Below are positions 8,709-18,046 of a stretch of 64,000 bases of DNA, one piece after another (the stretch's first letter is position 1; each line of letters opens with the position of its first letter). A program made the position numbers and the translations under genes. The notes beneath the pieces are model-generated. The model was not told the DNA's origin and made no database searches. It saw only the letters and a program-made list of their open reading frames with translations. Origin of the DNA: Gelidibacter japonicus. Lineage in GTDB: Bacteria; Bacteroidota; Bacteroidia; Flavobacteriales; Flavobacteriaceae. The stretch spans positions 62,001 to 126,000 of the forward strand of contig NZ_BJKB01000004.1 in assembly GCF_010725055.1 (NCBI RefSeq). Reading direction: 5' to 3'.

Positions 8709-10601
8709 ATGAAAATCACTTTTGCTTTAAGTCTTAGTATAATTTTGCTCATGCCACTTACCAAAGGGCATTCCCAAAATGAGACACTGCCATCTTCCAA
8801 TCCACACTATTGGCAACAACATGTGGACTATACCATGGAAATTGATATGGACGTTAAAACCTACAAATATACCGGTACCCAAAAATTGGTGTACACCAAC
8901 AATTCGCCAGATGTTTTAAATAGGGTTTATTATCATTTATATCCCAATGCCTTTCAACCAGATAGTGAAATGGATGCAAGATTGAAAAGCATTCCAGATC
9001 CGGATGGGCGAATGGTCAATAATTTGGGCACTAAGGCAGATCCTATTTACGAGAGTAGAATTAGCAAGTTGGGACCAGATGAAATAGGCTATATCAATGT
9101 CAGCTCATTGACTCAAGACGGCAAAAAGGTGCAACATGAAACTCAGGGCACTATTTTGATCGTTACTTTGGATAAACCTATCCAACCAGGAGGAAAAACA
9201 ACTTTCGATATGGTCTTTGATGCCCAGGTACCAGTACAAATTCGTCGTTCAGGAAGAAACAACAAAGAAGGAGTTGCATTGTCCATGTCGCAATGGTATC
9301 CGAAATTGGCAGAATATGATGATGAAGGTTGGCACGCAAATCCTTATATCGCAAGAGAATTTTATGGGGTTTGGGGAGATTTTGATGTCAAAATAACCAT
9401 CGATAAAAATTATATATTAGGTGGAACAGGCTACCTTCAAAATCCCAACGAAATTGGCCATGGCTATGAAACTGGCGAAGTCAAGAAACAAAGAGGTAAA
9501 ACCTTGACTTGGCATTTTAAAGCGCCAAACGTTCACGATTTCACTTGGGCTGCAGATCCAGATTATATCCATGACAAAAGACAGATTGAAAACGGACCTA
9601 TGTTGCATTTTTTATATAAAAAGACGATGCCAGAGGTTAATCTCGAAAACTGGAAAAAGTTACAACCAATTACTGAGCAGTTAATGGATTATTTTAGCAC
9701 CCATATTGGCGATTATCCCTACGATCAATATTCAGTGATACAAGGTGGTGATGGTGGTATGGAATATGGTATGTGCACACTTATAGTGGGCGAGGGCAGC
9801 ATTAGTGGTTTAATCAGTGTTACGGCCCATGAATTGGCCCATAGTTGGTTCCAATTTGTATTGGCCAGTAATGAGAGTAAACATTCTTGGGTAGATGAAG
9901 GATTTACCAGTTATATCCAAGATAGAGCACTAGATGCCATTACCGGCACCAATAGTGACAATCCTTTTGCAGGATCGTATCGCTCCTATATTTCAATCGC
10001 CAATTCTGATAGAGAACAACCACTATCTACACACGCTGACCGTTTTGCTTACAATCGGGCATTTTCAGTTGCATCCTATAGCAAAGGCGCCTTATTTTTA
10101 TCGCAGTTGGGATATATTATGGGAGAAGAAAATCTTGATAAAACGCTCAAACAGTATTATAAAGAATGGGCCTTTAAACACCCAAAACCAATGGATTTCA
10201 TTCGCATTGCCGAAAAAGTTTCCGGACTTGAATTGGATTGGTACTTAACCGATTGGACCCAGACTACCAATACCATTGACTATGCGATTAAAAATGTAGA
10301 TTCTGAAAATAATAAAACCACGGTAACCTTAGAACGTATAGGATTAATGCCAATGCCTTTGGATCTTGAAATTACTTATGTTGATGGTTCAAAATCAGTG
10401 TTTTATATTCCATTGAGAATGATGAGAGGTGTAAAACCAACTGCTCATACCACAACAGTTTTATCGAATTGGGCTTGGGCATACCCAACCTATACATTTG
10501 ATATTGGAAAACCAAAAAATGATATTAAGTCCATTACCATTGACCCAAGAGGATATATGGCAGATGTCAACAGAGAAAACAATGTATTAAACGTCAATTA
10601 A
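8709..10601 (+). CDS. M1 family zinc metallopeptidase (aminopeptidase N-like), exported
   Basis: A zinc aminopeptidase with an N-terminal signal peptide (about residues 1-22, ending near GHSQ). Metal ligands are His374 and His378 in the HELAH motif and Glu397 in WVDEGFTSY; the exopeptidase motif GGMEYG is at about 349-354. The N-terminal domain has the beta-rich M1 fold (YKYTGTQKLVYTN). Its 630 residues fit the shorter M1 proteins common in Bacteroidota, which lack the large C-terminal helical domain. The operon link with the S8 protease suggests stepwise degradation of peptides in the periplasm or at the surface. A strong terminator follows. Confidence 0.93.
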   Translation: MKITFALSLSIILLMPLTKGHSQNETLPSSNPHYWQQHVDYTMEIDMDVKTYKYTGTQKLVYTNNSPDVLNRVYYHLYPNAFQPDSEMDARLKSIPDPDGRMVNNLGTKADPIYESRISKLGPDEIGYINVSSLTQDGKKVQHETQGTILIVTLDKPIQPGGKTTFDMVFDAQVPVQIRRSGRNNKEGVALSMSQWYPKLAEYDDEGWHANPYIAREFYGVWGDFDVKITIDKNYILGGTGYLQNPNEIGHGYETGEVKKQRGKTLTWHFKAPNVHDFTWAADPDYIHDKRQIENGPMLHFLYKKTMPEVNLENWKKLQPITEQLMDYFSTHIGDYPYDQYSVIQGGDGGMEYGMCTLIVGEGSISGLISVTAHELAHSWFQFVLASNESKHSWVDEGFTSYIQDRALDAITGTNSDNPFAGSYRSYISIANSDREQPLSTHADRFAYNRAFSVASYSKGALFLSQLGYIMGEENLDKTLKQYYKEWAFKHPKPMDFIRIAEKVSGLELDWYLTDWTQTTNTIDYAIKNVDSENNKTTVTLERIGLMPMPLDLEITYVDGSKSVFYIPLRMMRGVKPTAHTTTVLSNWAWAYPTYTFDIGKPKNDIKSITIDPRGYMADVNRENNVLNVN

Positions 10602-10619
10602 ATTCAAAATTACTATTTT

Positions 10620-10647
10620 AAAACCGCTTCTTACAAGCGGTTTTTTT
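10620..10647 (+). terminator. Intrinsic terminator after the M1 peptidase gene
   Basis: Perfect 10-bp stem: AAAACCGCTT (10620-10629), 5-base loop, AAGCGGTTTT (10635-10644), followed by more Ts. It ends the MBL-S8-M1 operon just before the rnpA promoter. Confidence 0.9.
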
Positions 10648-10661
10648 ATTCTGCAAAGTAT

Positions 10662-10669
10662 TACCTTTG
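10662..10669 (+). promoter_or_regulatory. Bacteroidota-type -7 box before rnpA
   Basis: TACCTTTG matches the TAnnTTTG consensus and sits 8 bp before the rnpA ATG, so the transcript would have almost no leader. No clear -33 TTG is present. Confidence 0.45.
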
Positions 10670-10676
10670 CTGCCCT

Positions 10677-11060
10677 ATGGATCAGTCATTTAGAAAAATC
10701 GAAAAACTTAAAGGCCAGAAGCTTATTGAAAAACTCTTTTCTGAAGGCCAGTCTGTAGCTGCTTATCCATTGCGATTGGTATATTTAAAGACCAATTTTG
10801 ACGATCCTGTAAAAATAAAGACGGGCGTTTCAGTAAGCAAACGGAATTTTAAAAAAGCCGTTGATAGAAATAGAATAAAGCGCTTGATGAGAGAGGCTTA
10901 TCGACTTAATAAATCGGAATATTTTAACAACATTCCTGATCAATATGCGTTTATGATTTTGTACATTGGTAAGACCCAAACAGATTTCGAAACTGTTTCG
11001 AGAAAAATGAAAACCCTAATGGACGCCTTTTTAAAACAACAATCCCTCCTTAAAACTTAA
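10677..11060 (+). CDS. rnpA: Ribonuclease P protein component
   Basis: The protein subunit of RNase P binds the catalytic RNA and helps process the 5' ends of tRNA precursors. The RNR signature is present as RNRIKRLMREAYR (about residues 61-73), with preceding KTGVSVSKRNFKKAVDR forming the basic central cleft. Its 127 residues fit the family. rpmH, its usual neighbour elsewhere, is absent, as is common in Bacteroidota. The S41 protease gene starts 18 bp downstream and is likely co-transcribed. Confidence 0.95.
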   Translation: MDQSFRKIEKLKGQKLIEKLFSEGQSVAAYPLRLVYLKTNFDDPVKIKTGVSVSKRNFKKAVDRNRIKRLMREAYRLNKSEYFNNIPDQYAFMILYIGKTQTDFETVSRKMKTLMDAFLKQQSLLKT

Positions 11061-11078
11061 ATTTTTGAGACGAAGATT

Positions 11079-12713
11079 ATGAAAAAGTTATTGACCAAAA
11101 AAATAGTGCTTCCTGTTTTTATAGGCGTGCTATTTATCACTGGATCCGCATTTAAAAACGATTTCTTTGAAATTGCCAAACAAATAGAAATTTTTACAAC
11201 GCTTTTTAAAGAAGTCAACATGAATTATGTTGACGAAACAAATCCTGCAGATTTAATGGATACAGCTATAAAAAGCATGCTCCAGGATTTGGACCCCTAC
11301 ACCAATTTTTATAATGAACAAGATGTAGAAGCCTCCAGAATTAATAATACTGGCGATTATACCGGTATTGGAGCCAGCGTATTGACCTTAAAGGATAAAT
11401 TGGTCATCATAGAACCTTACAAAGGTTTTCCGGCAGATAAAGCTGGTTTAAAAGCGGGCGACGAGATTATCAAGGTAGATAATACCGTAGTTGCCGATTT
11501 TAGTGATGATGCCGGCAATTTACTGCAAGGTGCTGCAGGAACAACAGTAAACGTTACCTATGTTCGTCAGGGAAAAACACAAACGGCAACGATTAAACGT
11601 GAGGCCGTAGAAATTCACGCTGTACCACATTATTCCATGATTGATGATAAAACGGGCTATGTCGTACTGCGTAAGTTCAATGAAAAAGCCTCTTCAGAAA
11701 CCATCAATGCCATTAGGACCTTAAAAAGTCAAGGGGCCAAACAGCTTGTTCTGGACCTTAGAGGAAATCTGGGTGGTCTATTGAACGAAGCGGTAAACGT
11801 GACCAATATTTTTGTACCTCAAAATCAACTGGTGGTTACGACAAAATCAAAAGTTGACAAATACAATAAAACCTATTATACCCAAAAGGAACCTATAGAC
11901 ACAGAAATTCCAGTAGTAGTACTTATTGACGGCAAAAGCGCATCCGCCAGTGAAATTGTTGCCGGCGCTTTACAAGATTTGGATAGAGCAGTGATAGTAG
12001 GGGCAAGAAGTTTTGGAAAAGGTTTGGTACAACGTCCAAAATCATTGGTTTACGGAACGCAATTAAAAATTACCATCTCACGCTATTATACACCTTCAGG
12101 ACGTTGTATCCAGTCATTAGACTATTGGAATAGAGATGAATTGGGTAAGGCCACGCGTGTCAAAAAAGAGAATTATACAGCATTCAAAACCAAACGCGGA
12201 AGAACGGTTTACGATGGTGGCGGTATCCAACCGGATGTAGAACTTGGCATTTCCAAATTAAGTCCCATAACCACAGCCATTGTCAACGAAAACCTAATTT
12301 TTGACTTCGCTACAGAATATTATTACTCACATCAAGTAACAGATTTAAAGAGCTTTAAATTGACTGATGCGGATTTCAACGAATTTAAAAACTTTTTGAA
12401 AGTGAATAACTTTACCTTTTCAACCAAAACCGAAAAAGCATTTGATGATGCCCTATTGGTGGCCGATGAAGAAGGTTTAAAGAAGGTGATTGATGGGCAA
12501 TACACCACATTAATGAATGCTTTGAACACCTATAAAACAGAAGCAATTAACGCCAATAAAACACAACTAATGGGATTATTGGCGGAAGAAATAGTCAAAC
12601 GGTATTTTTATAGAGAAGGCATGTATTCTTACTATATTGACCACAATACGGAAATCAAAAAAGGCACAGAAATCCTTAAAAATCCTTCAACTTATCTCAG
12701 TTATCTTCAATAA
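11079..12713 (+). CDS. S41 family C-terminal processing peptidase (PDZ protease)
   Basis: A periplasmic tail-specific protease. An N-terminal hydrophobic segment (about 8-24) acts as signal or anchor. A PDZ domain spans about 93-178 (YTGIGASV, KAGLKAGDEI). The S41 catalytic core spans about 190-330, with LVLDLRGNLGG, Ser289 in GKSASASEI and general-base Lys314 in SFGKGLVQ, 25 residues apart as in Prc. The remaining 200 residues form a helical extension common in Bacteroidota CtpA-like proteins (544 residues in all). The start lies 18 bp behind rnpA. Confidence 0.93.
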   Translation: MKKLLTKKIVLPVFIGVLFITGSAFKNDFFEIAKQIEIFTTLFKEVNMNYVDETNPADLMDTAIKSMLQDLDPYTNFYNEQDVEASRINNTGDYTGIGASVLTLKDKLVIIEPYKGFPADKAGLKAGDEIIKVDNTVVADFSDDAGNLLQGAAGTTVNVTYVRQGKTQTATIKREAVEIHAVPHYSMIDDKTGYVVLRKFNEKASSETINAIRTLKSQGAKQLVLDLRGNLGGLLNEAVNVTNIFVPQNQLVVTTKSKVDKYNKTYYTQKEPIDTEIPVVVLIDGKSASASEIVAGALQDLDRAVIVGARSFGKGLVQRPKSLVYGTQLKITISRYYTPSGRCIQSLDYWNRDELGKATRVKKENYTAFKTKRGRTVYDGGGIQPDVELGISKLSPITTAIVNENLIFDFATEYYYSHQVTDLKSFKLTDADFNEFKNFLKVNNFTFSTKTEKAFDDALLVADEEGLKKVIDGQYTTLMNALNTYKTEAINANKTQLMGLLAEEIVKRYFYREGMYSYYIDHNTEIKKGTEILKNPSTYLSYLQ

Positions 12714-12784
12714 ATTCCATACATCGATAAGAAAATGTGATTCTTGAAAAATTAATTATATTTAATCTTTCAAGTGAATATATT

Positions 12785-13618
12785 ATGAAAAAAATCTTCT
12801 TCATAGGTTTTCTTTTCACCCAAATAATTTGGGCGCAAGAGGAATTGAAGCACGAGGTATTTTTTAAAACAGATGCCTATGATGTATCAGATACAGAACA
12901 TAGCAAACTCTTACTTTTTTTATCAGAAATTGAATCCTTAGATATAGAAAAAATTTCCATTTACGGATTTACGGACGATAGAGGAAGTGCCGAATATAAC
13001 CTGGTTCTATCACAAAATAGAGCCAATAGTATCAAAGCCATTTTTTCTAATAATGAATTTGATGAATCCATTATCACCAACGTGGATGGGAAGGGAAAAA
13101 TTTTACTAAAACTTGTTAAAGAGGAGGACGTTAGCAAAATAAGAAGTTTGAACAGAAAAGTAGAAATTATAGTCTCTCCATATTTTCCTCCACGACCAGA
13201 AGTCATCACTAAAACAAAAACAGCTAGTGAAACCTTGGCAGGTGATATAAAAATTGGGGATTATATTCTCTTAGAAAATATCCTCTTTAAAACGGGTTAC
13301 AGTTACTTACTACCAGAATCCAAAAAAACCTTGGAAGAAATTTCAAAAGTACTTCTACAACGTGAAGATATCTATTTTACCATTCAAGGTCATGTATGTT
13401 GTACCCAGAACAGTCGGGATGCTATTGATAGAAAGACAAAAAAACGTAATTTATCCTTAGCTCGAGCTAAATACATTTATGATTATCTGGCTAAAAAAGG
13501 AATCAATCCCAGACGTATGAAGTATGTTGGCATGCGACGTAAATTTCCACTTGGAGGCGAAGCAAAATATGATCGACGCGTGGAAATTTTAGTGACCTAT
13601 GTCAATGAAGTCAATTAA
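12785..13618 (+). CDS. Exported protein with two OmpA-like peptidoglycan-binding domains
   Basis: An ATG at 12785 gives a clean signal peptide (MKKIFFIGFLFTQIIWAQ); an upstream in-frame start at 12737 would bury it, so I prefer 12785 (277 residues). Two OmpA-like domains follow with no beta-barrel: the first begins EVFFKTDAYDVSD and includes IYGFTDDRGSAEYN and LSQNRANSI; the second begins NILFKTGYSYLLPES and includes IQGHVCC and LSLARAKYIYDYL, ending RRVEILV. Such domains bind peptidoglycan, so the protein probably sits in the periplasm. The second domain has a two-cysteine insertion-like stretch after GHV. Its 3' end overlaps the convergent GNAT gene by 4 bp. Confidence 0.85.
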   Translation: MKKIFFIGFLFTQIIWAQEELKHEVFFKTDAYDVSDTEHSKLLLFLSEIESLDIEKISIYGFTDDRGSAEYNLVLSQNRANSIKAIFSNNEFDESIITNVDGKGKILLKLVKEEDVSKIRSLNRKVEIIVSPYFPPRPEVITKTKTASETLAGDIKIGDYILLENILFKTGYSYLLPESKKTLEEISKVLLQREDIYFTIQGHVCCTQNSRDAIDRKTKKRNLSLARAKYIYDYLAKKGINPRRMKYVGMRRKFPLGGEAKYDRRVEILVTYVNEVN

Positions 13619-14058
13619 ACCTTTTCCATGCCAATATGGGGAATGCCGTCTTCCAAATACTGCTCACCAATCTCTACAAATCCTAAATTATTATAAAAAC
13701 GTTTCAAATGGGCCTGTGCCGAAATTCTAATTTTAGTTTCGTGATAGGTATCCTCAATTACCCTTATGGAAGCTTCCATAATAGCATATCCATATTTTAA
13801 ATGACGCTCTCCAAATTTAACCAAAACTCTTCCAATTCCAGCGTGGTCAAAATTTTCATCGGGCTTAAAAACACGTGTATAAGCCACTATTCCATCATTT
13901 TTATAACCTATAATATGTAGGGCATTTTGGTCTTTATAATCGATATCTTGATAGACACAATTTTGCTCGACCACAAAAATTTCACTTCGTAATTGTAAGA
14001 TGGCATATAGCTCCTCAAGGGTAAGTTCTTTAAAAGTTTTTACTATGATGTTTAGCAT
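13615..14058 (-). CDS. ElaA-like GNAT family N-acetyltransferase
   Basis: A 147-residue acyl-CoA N-acyltransferase. The N-terminal part (LYAILQLRSEIFVVEQNCVYQ) and the acetyl-CoA-binding region (HAGIGRVLVKFGERHLKYG, a variant of the RxxGxG/A loop) match the ElaA branch of GNAT, and RFYNNLGFVEIGEQYLEDGIPHIGM is the usual C-terminal strand and substrate loop. Substrate unknown; cytoplasmic. It lies 3' to 3' with the OmpA-domain gene (4-bp overlap) and 135 bp downstream of rpiB on the same strand. Confidence 0.88.
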   Translation of the reverse strand: MLNIIVKTFKELTLEELYAILQLRSEIFVVEQNCVYQDIDYKDQNALHIIGYKNDGIVAYTRVFKPDENFDHAGIGRVLVKFGERHLKYGYAIMEASIRVIEDTYHETKIRISAQAHLKRFYNNLGFVEIGEQYLEDGIPHIGMEKV

Positions 14059-14193
14059 TATGAATCTATTTTTTGCGGGTCTAAATTGCCACTCCTATAA
14101 GAAAAGGAGTAAGCCAAATAAGGATATTTCATCAAGATAGGAATCATCATTTAGTTGTCCTCATATAGAATGTAAATATCTCTGAGCCTTCGG

Positions 14194-14628
14194 TTACTGT
14201 TGTACCGGAATCTTTTTGACTCGGTCTTCATGTCGGCCACCTGCAAATGCCGTATCTAAAAAAGTATCTACCATTTCAATAACTTGAGGTAATGCGGTAA
14301 ATCTTGCGGGAATACTCAATATATTAGCATTGTTATGTTGCCTGGCCAAGGCTACAATTTCCTTCGTCCAACACAAGGCAGATCGTACCCCTTGATGCTT
14401 ATTTGCCGTCATATTGGCACCATTACCACTTCCGCAGATAATAATGCCGTAGTCTACAACTTTATCTTCGACATCTTTTGCAACGGGATGTACAAAATCG
14501 GGATAGTCCACACTGTCATTACTGTTGGTTCCATAATTTTTGACCATAAATCCTTTGTTTTCCAAGTGCTTTACAACAGCTAACTTATACTCAGTTCCGG
14601 CGTGATCATTACCAATTGAGATTTTCAT
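14194..14628 (-). CDS. rpiB: Ribose-5-phosphate isomerase B
   Basis: It interconverts ribose-5-phosphate and ribulose-5-phosphate in the non-oxidative pentose phosphate pathway. Signatures are IGNDHAGTEYK at the N-terminus, a phosphate-binding CGSGNGANMTANK (the common form is CGTGxG) and the closing AFAGGRHEDRVKKI. Its 144 residues are typical of RpiB/LacAB. The start ATG is followed at once by conserved sequence. It faces away from the large AT-rich gap that precedes rnr. Confidence 0.95.
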   Translation of the reverse strand: MKISIGNDHAGTEYKLAVVKHLENKGFMVKNYGTNSNDSVDYPDFVHPVAKDVEDKVVDYGIIICGSGNGANMTANKHQGVRSALCWTKEIVALARQHNNANILSIPARFTALPQVIEMVDTFLDTAFAGGRHEDRVKKIPVQQ

Positions 14629-14639
14629 TTTTATAAAAT

Positions 14640-15180
14640 TTTATTTAGCCCATAAAGTTACTAAATGCACATTAATAATAGAGCTATTTATACATCTATA
14701 TCTCCATCAATTAGCCTTGTTAACAATTGGCTGAGTTCTTTTCATTACATGTTGATATCTTGTCATTAATTTCTAACATAAATATTTCCAAATATCATTT
14801 ATTTTTACAAGCAAGTATAGAAACCATATGGCCTAAAATTTAACTCTTTTTTTACTGTTCACTTATCACCAAAAATAAATGCTCTATCAACATAAAATTT
14901 AAATAATCTTATTGGGAAAACGATGTTAAACTCAGTTATGGACAGTTGTTAATAACTATATGAATATGCTTTATAATCAGACCATTCAAATGATATATCC
15001 TGTTAACTACGGCTTGATGGATTGTCAATATCTACATTGCAAAATAAAAACCAACAAAGTTATACCCGTTATTAACAGACTATCATAATCACCAATATTT
15101 TTTTAAAATTTTAATAAAAACTGATTATTATAAATATAAATGTGAATAACTGTTTTTTAGGTTGAAAATTGAAGTCAAGT
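14640..15180. other. Candidate replication origin region (AT-rich, DnaA-box-like words)
   Basis: This stretch between rpiB and rnr holds no believable gene. It has words close to the DnaA box TTATCCACA: TGTGAATAA (15141-15149, one mismatch on the reverse), TTATCACCA (14863-14871), TTATGGACA (14936-14944), and an inverted pair TGTTAATAAC (14947-14956) / GTTATTAACA (15068-15077), plus the palindrome TTGTTAACAA (14717-14726). A very AT-rich run at about 15090-15140 could unwind. Hand counts suggest that + strand GC skew changes sign around here, and parS-like sites lie 15-18 kb to the right. No dnaA gene is in the window. This is inference. Confidence 0.4.
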
Positions 15181-15407
15181 TATGGAAGAAATTGACATCT
15201 TATCCTTTTCAGGGTTTAATAGAACAGCGGTAATTATAGTTACTAAAATAGTACTGGTTAAGAAAAAGCTTTTTTATTTCATTTATCATGCTGACATAAT
15301 ATTTTATTACCCAATGTGTTTTTGCCTGAGGGTCTTATCAATATTAGAAAGGCTGCTTTTTGTGAAAGTTTAGCCAGTATAACGCTCCTAAGTAGTCTTA
15401 ATAGAAC

Positions 15408-15571
15408 GGAGTTTCAATACTTAAAAAAGCAAGAATTTTTAACAATTTGGGTCATTTGGTTTCAGAAAAAAGAATAATAAAATCAGTGTTTCCAACTATT
15501 CAAAAGGTCTGAATTTTGTAGAAATAGAGACTATTCAAGGTAAGATTAACAAGAAATTTGTGATAGAGTAA
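15408..15571 (+). pseudogene. Relic of a type IX secretion (Por) C-terminal sorting domain
   Basis: Frame one from 15408 reads LKKARIFNNLGHLVSEK, and a second frame then reads KISVSNYSKGLNFVEIE followed by KINKKFVIE and a stop at 15569-15571. Joined, these are the classic T9SS type A sorting domain (…YNxxGxLV…NxxxLxxGxYxVxI…KKxxxx). The join falls in an A-rich run, so a frameshift has occurred, and no cargo domain can be read upstream. A short open frame at 15182-15373 does not resemble a cargo protein. It is probably the last remnant of a secreted adhesin or enzyme gene. Confidence 0.75.
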
Positions 15572-15772
15572 CTTATTAAAAGTATGTGATTTATAAAGGT
15601 ACAGGTTATTTTTTTGACCTTTTTACGTTAACTTAACCATAATTTTATAATGGTTTCACATTAAAACCGTAGTTTTGTAAAATCTTAATTACCAATCTTC
15701 TCCTTTAATTAAGTTTCGAATAACTGAATTTCGCTAACTTTAGAAATTCAATAAGATTACATTATAAAATAA

Positions 15773-18007
15773 ATGACAAAAAAAAGAAGAAAGGGATCAT
15801 CAAATAAGATCTCTAACCTAACAAATACAATTCTAAGTATTTTAAAAAAAGATAGAAATCAATCCTTTAATTACAAACAAATTGCTGCTAAACTTGGAGT
15901 GGATGACGCTTCCAGCAGAAATCAAATAATAAAAAAACTTCAAGAGCTCCTTGCCAAAAAGGAAATTGAAGAAACAGAACGGGGTAAATTTAAAGCTATT
16001 GTTACTACAGAATACCACACTGGGATTCTTGACATGGCCTCCAAAGGTTCAGGATACATCATTAGTCCAGACTTTGATGAGGATGTCTATATCGCATCAA
16101 ACAATATCAACAAAGCCTTAAATGGTGATGAGGTTGAATTCTACGTCTATAAACGTCGTAAGAAAGGAAAGTTTGAGGGTGAAATTACAAATATTATCAA
16201 ACGTGCCAAAAGTGAGTATGTGGGTGTGATACAAATACACTCAAATTATGCTTTTGTAGTGGTGAATGGAAACAAGATGTACACTGATATTTTCGTACCA
16301 ATCAATAAAATCAATAAAGCTGAAGATGGAGATGTTGTTCTTGTATCTCTTGAAAGCTGGGATCCAAAAGAAGATTCACCAAAAGGAGCCGTATTAAAAG
16401 TTTTAGGAAAACCTGGAGAACACAATACTGAAATCCATGCTATTCTGGCGGAATACGGTTTGCCTTATGAATTTCCTCAGGAAGTTGAAGACTATGCCAA
16501 TAATTTAGATACCTCCATAAATGAGAAAGAAATAGCCAAACGACGTGATATGCGGAAGGCACTCACATTTACCATAGATCCAAAGGATGCCAAAGATTTT
16601 GATGATGCGTTGTCTTTTGAAGTTTTGGATAATGGATTGTATGAAATAGGAATCCATATTGCGGATGTATCGCATTATGTACAAGAAAATACCATTTTGG
16701 ATGATGAGGCCTACGAGCGTGCCACATCGGTTTATTTAGTAGATAGAGTAGTACCCATGCTTCCAGAAGTACTTTCAAACAATGCGTGTTCTTTAAGACC
16801 CAATGAAGAAAAATATACCTTTTCTGCAGTGTTTCATATGAATGATATGGCAGAAATTAAGAAGCAATGGTTTGGGAGAACGGTGACTTACAGTGATGCA
16901 CGTTTTTCTTATGAAGAAGCGCAAGTTATTATTGAAAATAATACAAAAGTGCCTTCTCATAAAGATATTTCCTCAATAGATACGTTAATTCCCGAAGACA
17001 TTGCCATTGAAGAAAAGGAATACCATGCGGATAAAAAAGTTGGATACGCCGTTTTAAAAATGGACGAGATGGCCAAGATCATGCGTGGAAAAAGGATGAA
17101 AGAAGGCGCTATTTCATTTGATAAAGTAGAAGTAAAGTTTGAATTGGATGAACAGGCCAATCCGATTGGTGTGTTTTTTAAAACCAGCCAGGACGCCAAC
17201 AAACTGATTGAAGAATTTATGCTGCTGGCCAATAAAAAAGTGGCCGAATTTATTGGAAAACAATCGCCTAAAAAGACATTTGTATACCGGGTCCATGATG
17301 AGCCAGATGCTACTAAATTGGCAACCTTACAAGGTGTGGTTTCTAAATTTGGATACAAACTTAATTTTAAAGATCGCAATAGCATTGCCTCATCCTTAAA
17401 CGGCTTATTACGTGATGTCCAAGGTAAAAAAGAACAGAATTTAGTCGATACCTTGACCATCAGAACGATGAGTAAAGCAGAATATACCACGGATAACATC
17501 GGACATTACGGTTTAGCATTTGATTACTATACACATTTTACCTCGCCGATTCGTCGTTACCCGGACGTTATGGTACATCGTTTATTACAACATTATCTTG
17601 ATGGTGGAAAATCAGCTAATGAAGCCATCTATGAAGAAAAATGTAACCATTCCAGTAATATGGAAAATCTGTCTACAAAGGCAGAGCGCGATTCTATAAA
17701 ATACATGCAGATCAAGTTTATGGAAAACCATAAAAATGAAGAGTTTGTTGGAGTTATTTCAGGAGTGACCGACTGGGGGATTTATGTGGAAATCATCTCC
17801 AATAAATGTGAAGGTATGGTGTCTGTAAGAGATATGAACGACGATCATTACGAATTTGACGAGACTGAATATGCCTTGATTGGAAGAAAATCTGGTGTAA
17901 GTTATCAACTTGGTGAAGAAGTTGTTGTAAAGGTTAAAAGTACAGATTTGGTCAAAAAGCATCTCGATTTTACCTTGATTGGGAAACCTCAAATTATTCA
18001 ATTGTAA
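15773..18007 (+). CDS. rnr: Ribonuclease R
   Basis: A processive 3'-5' exoribonuclease (RNase II/RNB family) able to degrade structured RNA. From the N-terminus it has a basic start, a helix-turn-helix-like segment (about 20-65), cold-shock-type domains (about 75-240), the RNB catalytic domain with TIDPKDAKDFDDALS (the Asp cluster binding Mg2+) and TSPIRRYPDVMVHRLL, and an S1 domain near the end (FVGVISGVTDWGIYVEI, about 665-735). At 744 residues it is full length. An ATG followed by a lysine/arginine-rich start suits the family. Confidence 0.95.
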   Translation: MTKKRRKGSSNKISNLTNTILSILKKDRNQSFNYKQIAAKLGVDDASSRNQIIKKLQELLAKKEIEETERGKFKAIVTTEYHTGILDMASKGSGYIISPDFDEDVYIASNNINKALNGDEVEFYVYKRRKKGKFEGEITNIIKRAKSEYVGVIQIHSNYAFVVVNGNKMYTDIFVPINKINKAEDGDVVLVSLESWDPKEDSPKGAVLKVLGKPGEHNTEIHAILAEYGLPYEFPQEVEDYANNLDTSINEKEIAKRRDMRKALTFTIDPKDAKDFDDALSFEVLDNGLYEIGIHIADVSHYVQENTILDDEAYERATSVYLVDRVVPMLPEVLSNNACSLRPNEEKYTFSAVFHMNDMAEIKKQWFGRTVTYSDARFSYEEAQVIIENNTKVPSHKDISSIDTLIPEDIAIEEKEYHADKKVGYAVLKMDEMAKIMRGKRMKEGAISFDKVEVKFELDEQANPIGVFFKTSQDANKLIEEFMLLANKKVAEFIGKQSPKKTFVYRVHDEPDATKLATLQGVVSKFGYKLNFKDRNSIASSLNGLLRDVQGKKEQNLVDTLTIRTMSKAEYTTDNIGHYGLAFDYYTHFTSPIRRYPDVMVHRLLQHYLDGGKSANEAIYEEKCNHSSNMENLSTKAERDSIKYMQIKFMENHKNEEFVGVISGVTDWGIYVEIISNKCEGMVSVRDMNDDHYEFDETEYALIGRKSGVSYQLGEEVVVKVKSTDLVKKHLDFTLIGKPQIIQL

Positions 18008-18046
18008 GCATCCAAAAGTAAGTACTCCTCATATAATTTAAATGTT

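Noticed and set aside
15182-15373. 63-codon frame in the rpiB-rnr gap
   Set aside because: Hydrophobic, low-complexity composition, no recognisable family, AT-rich surroundings and a T9SS relic next to it; more likely chance than a gene.
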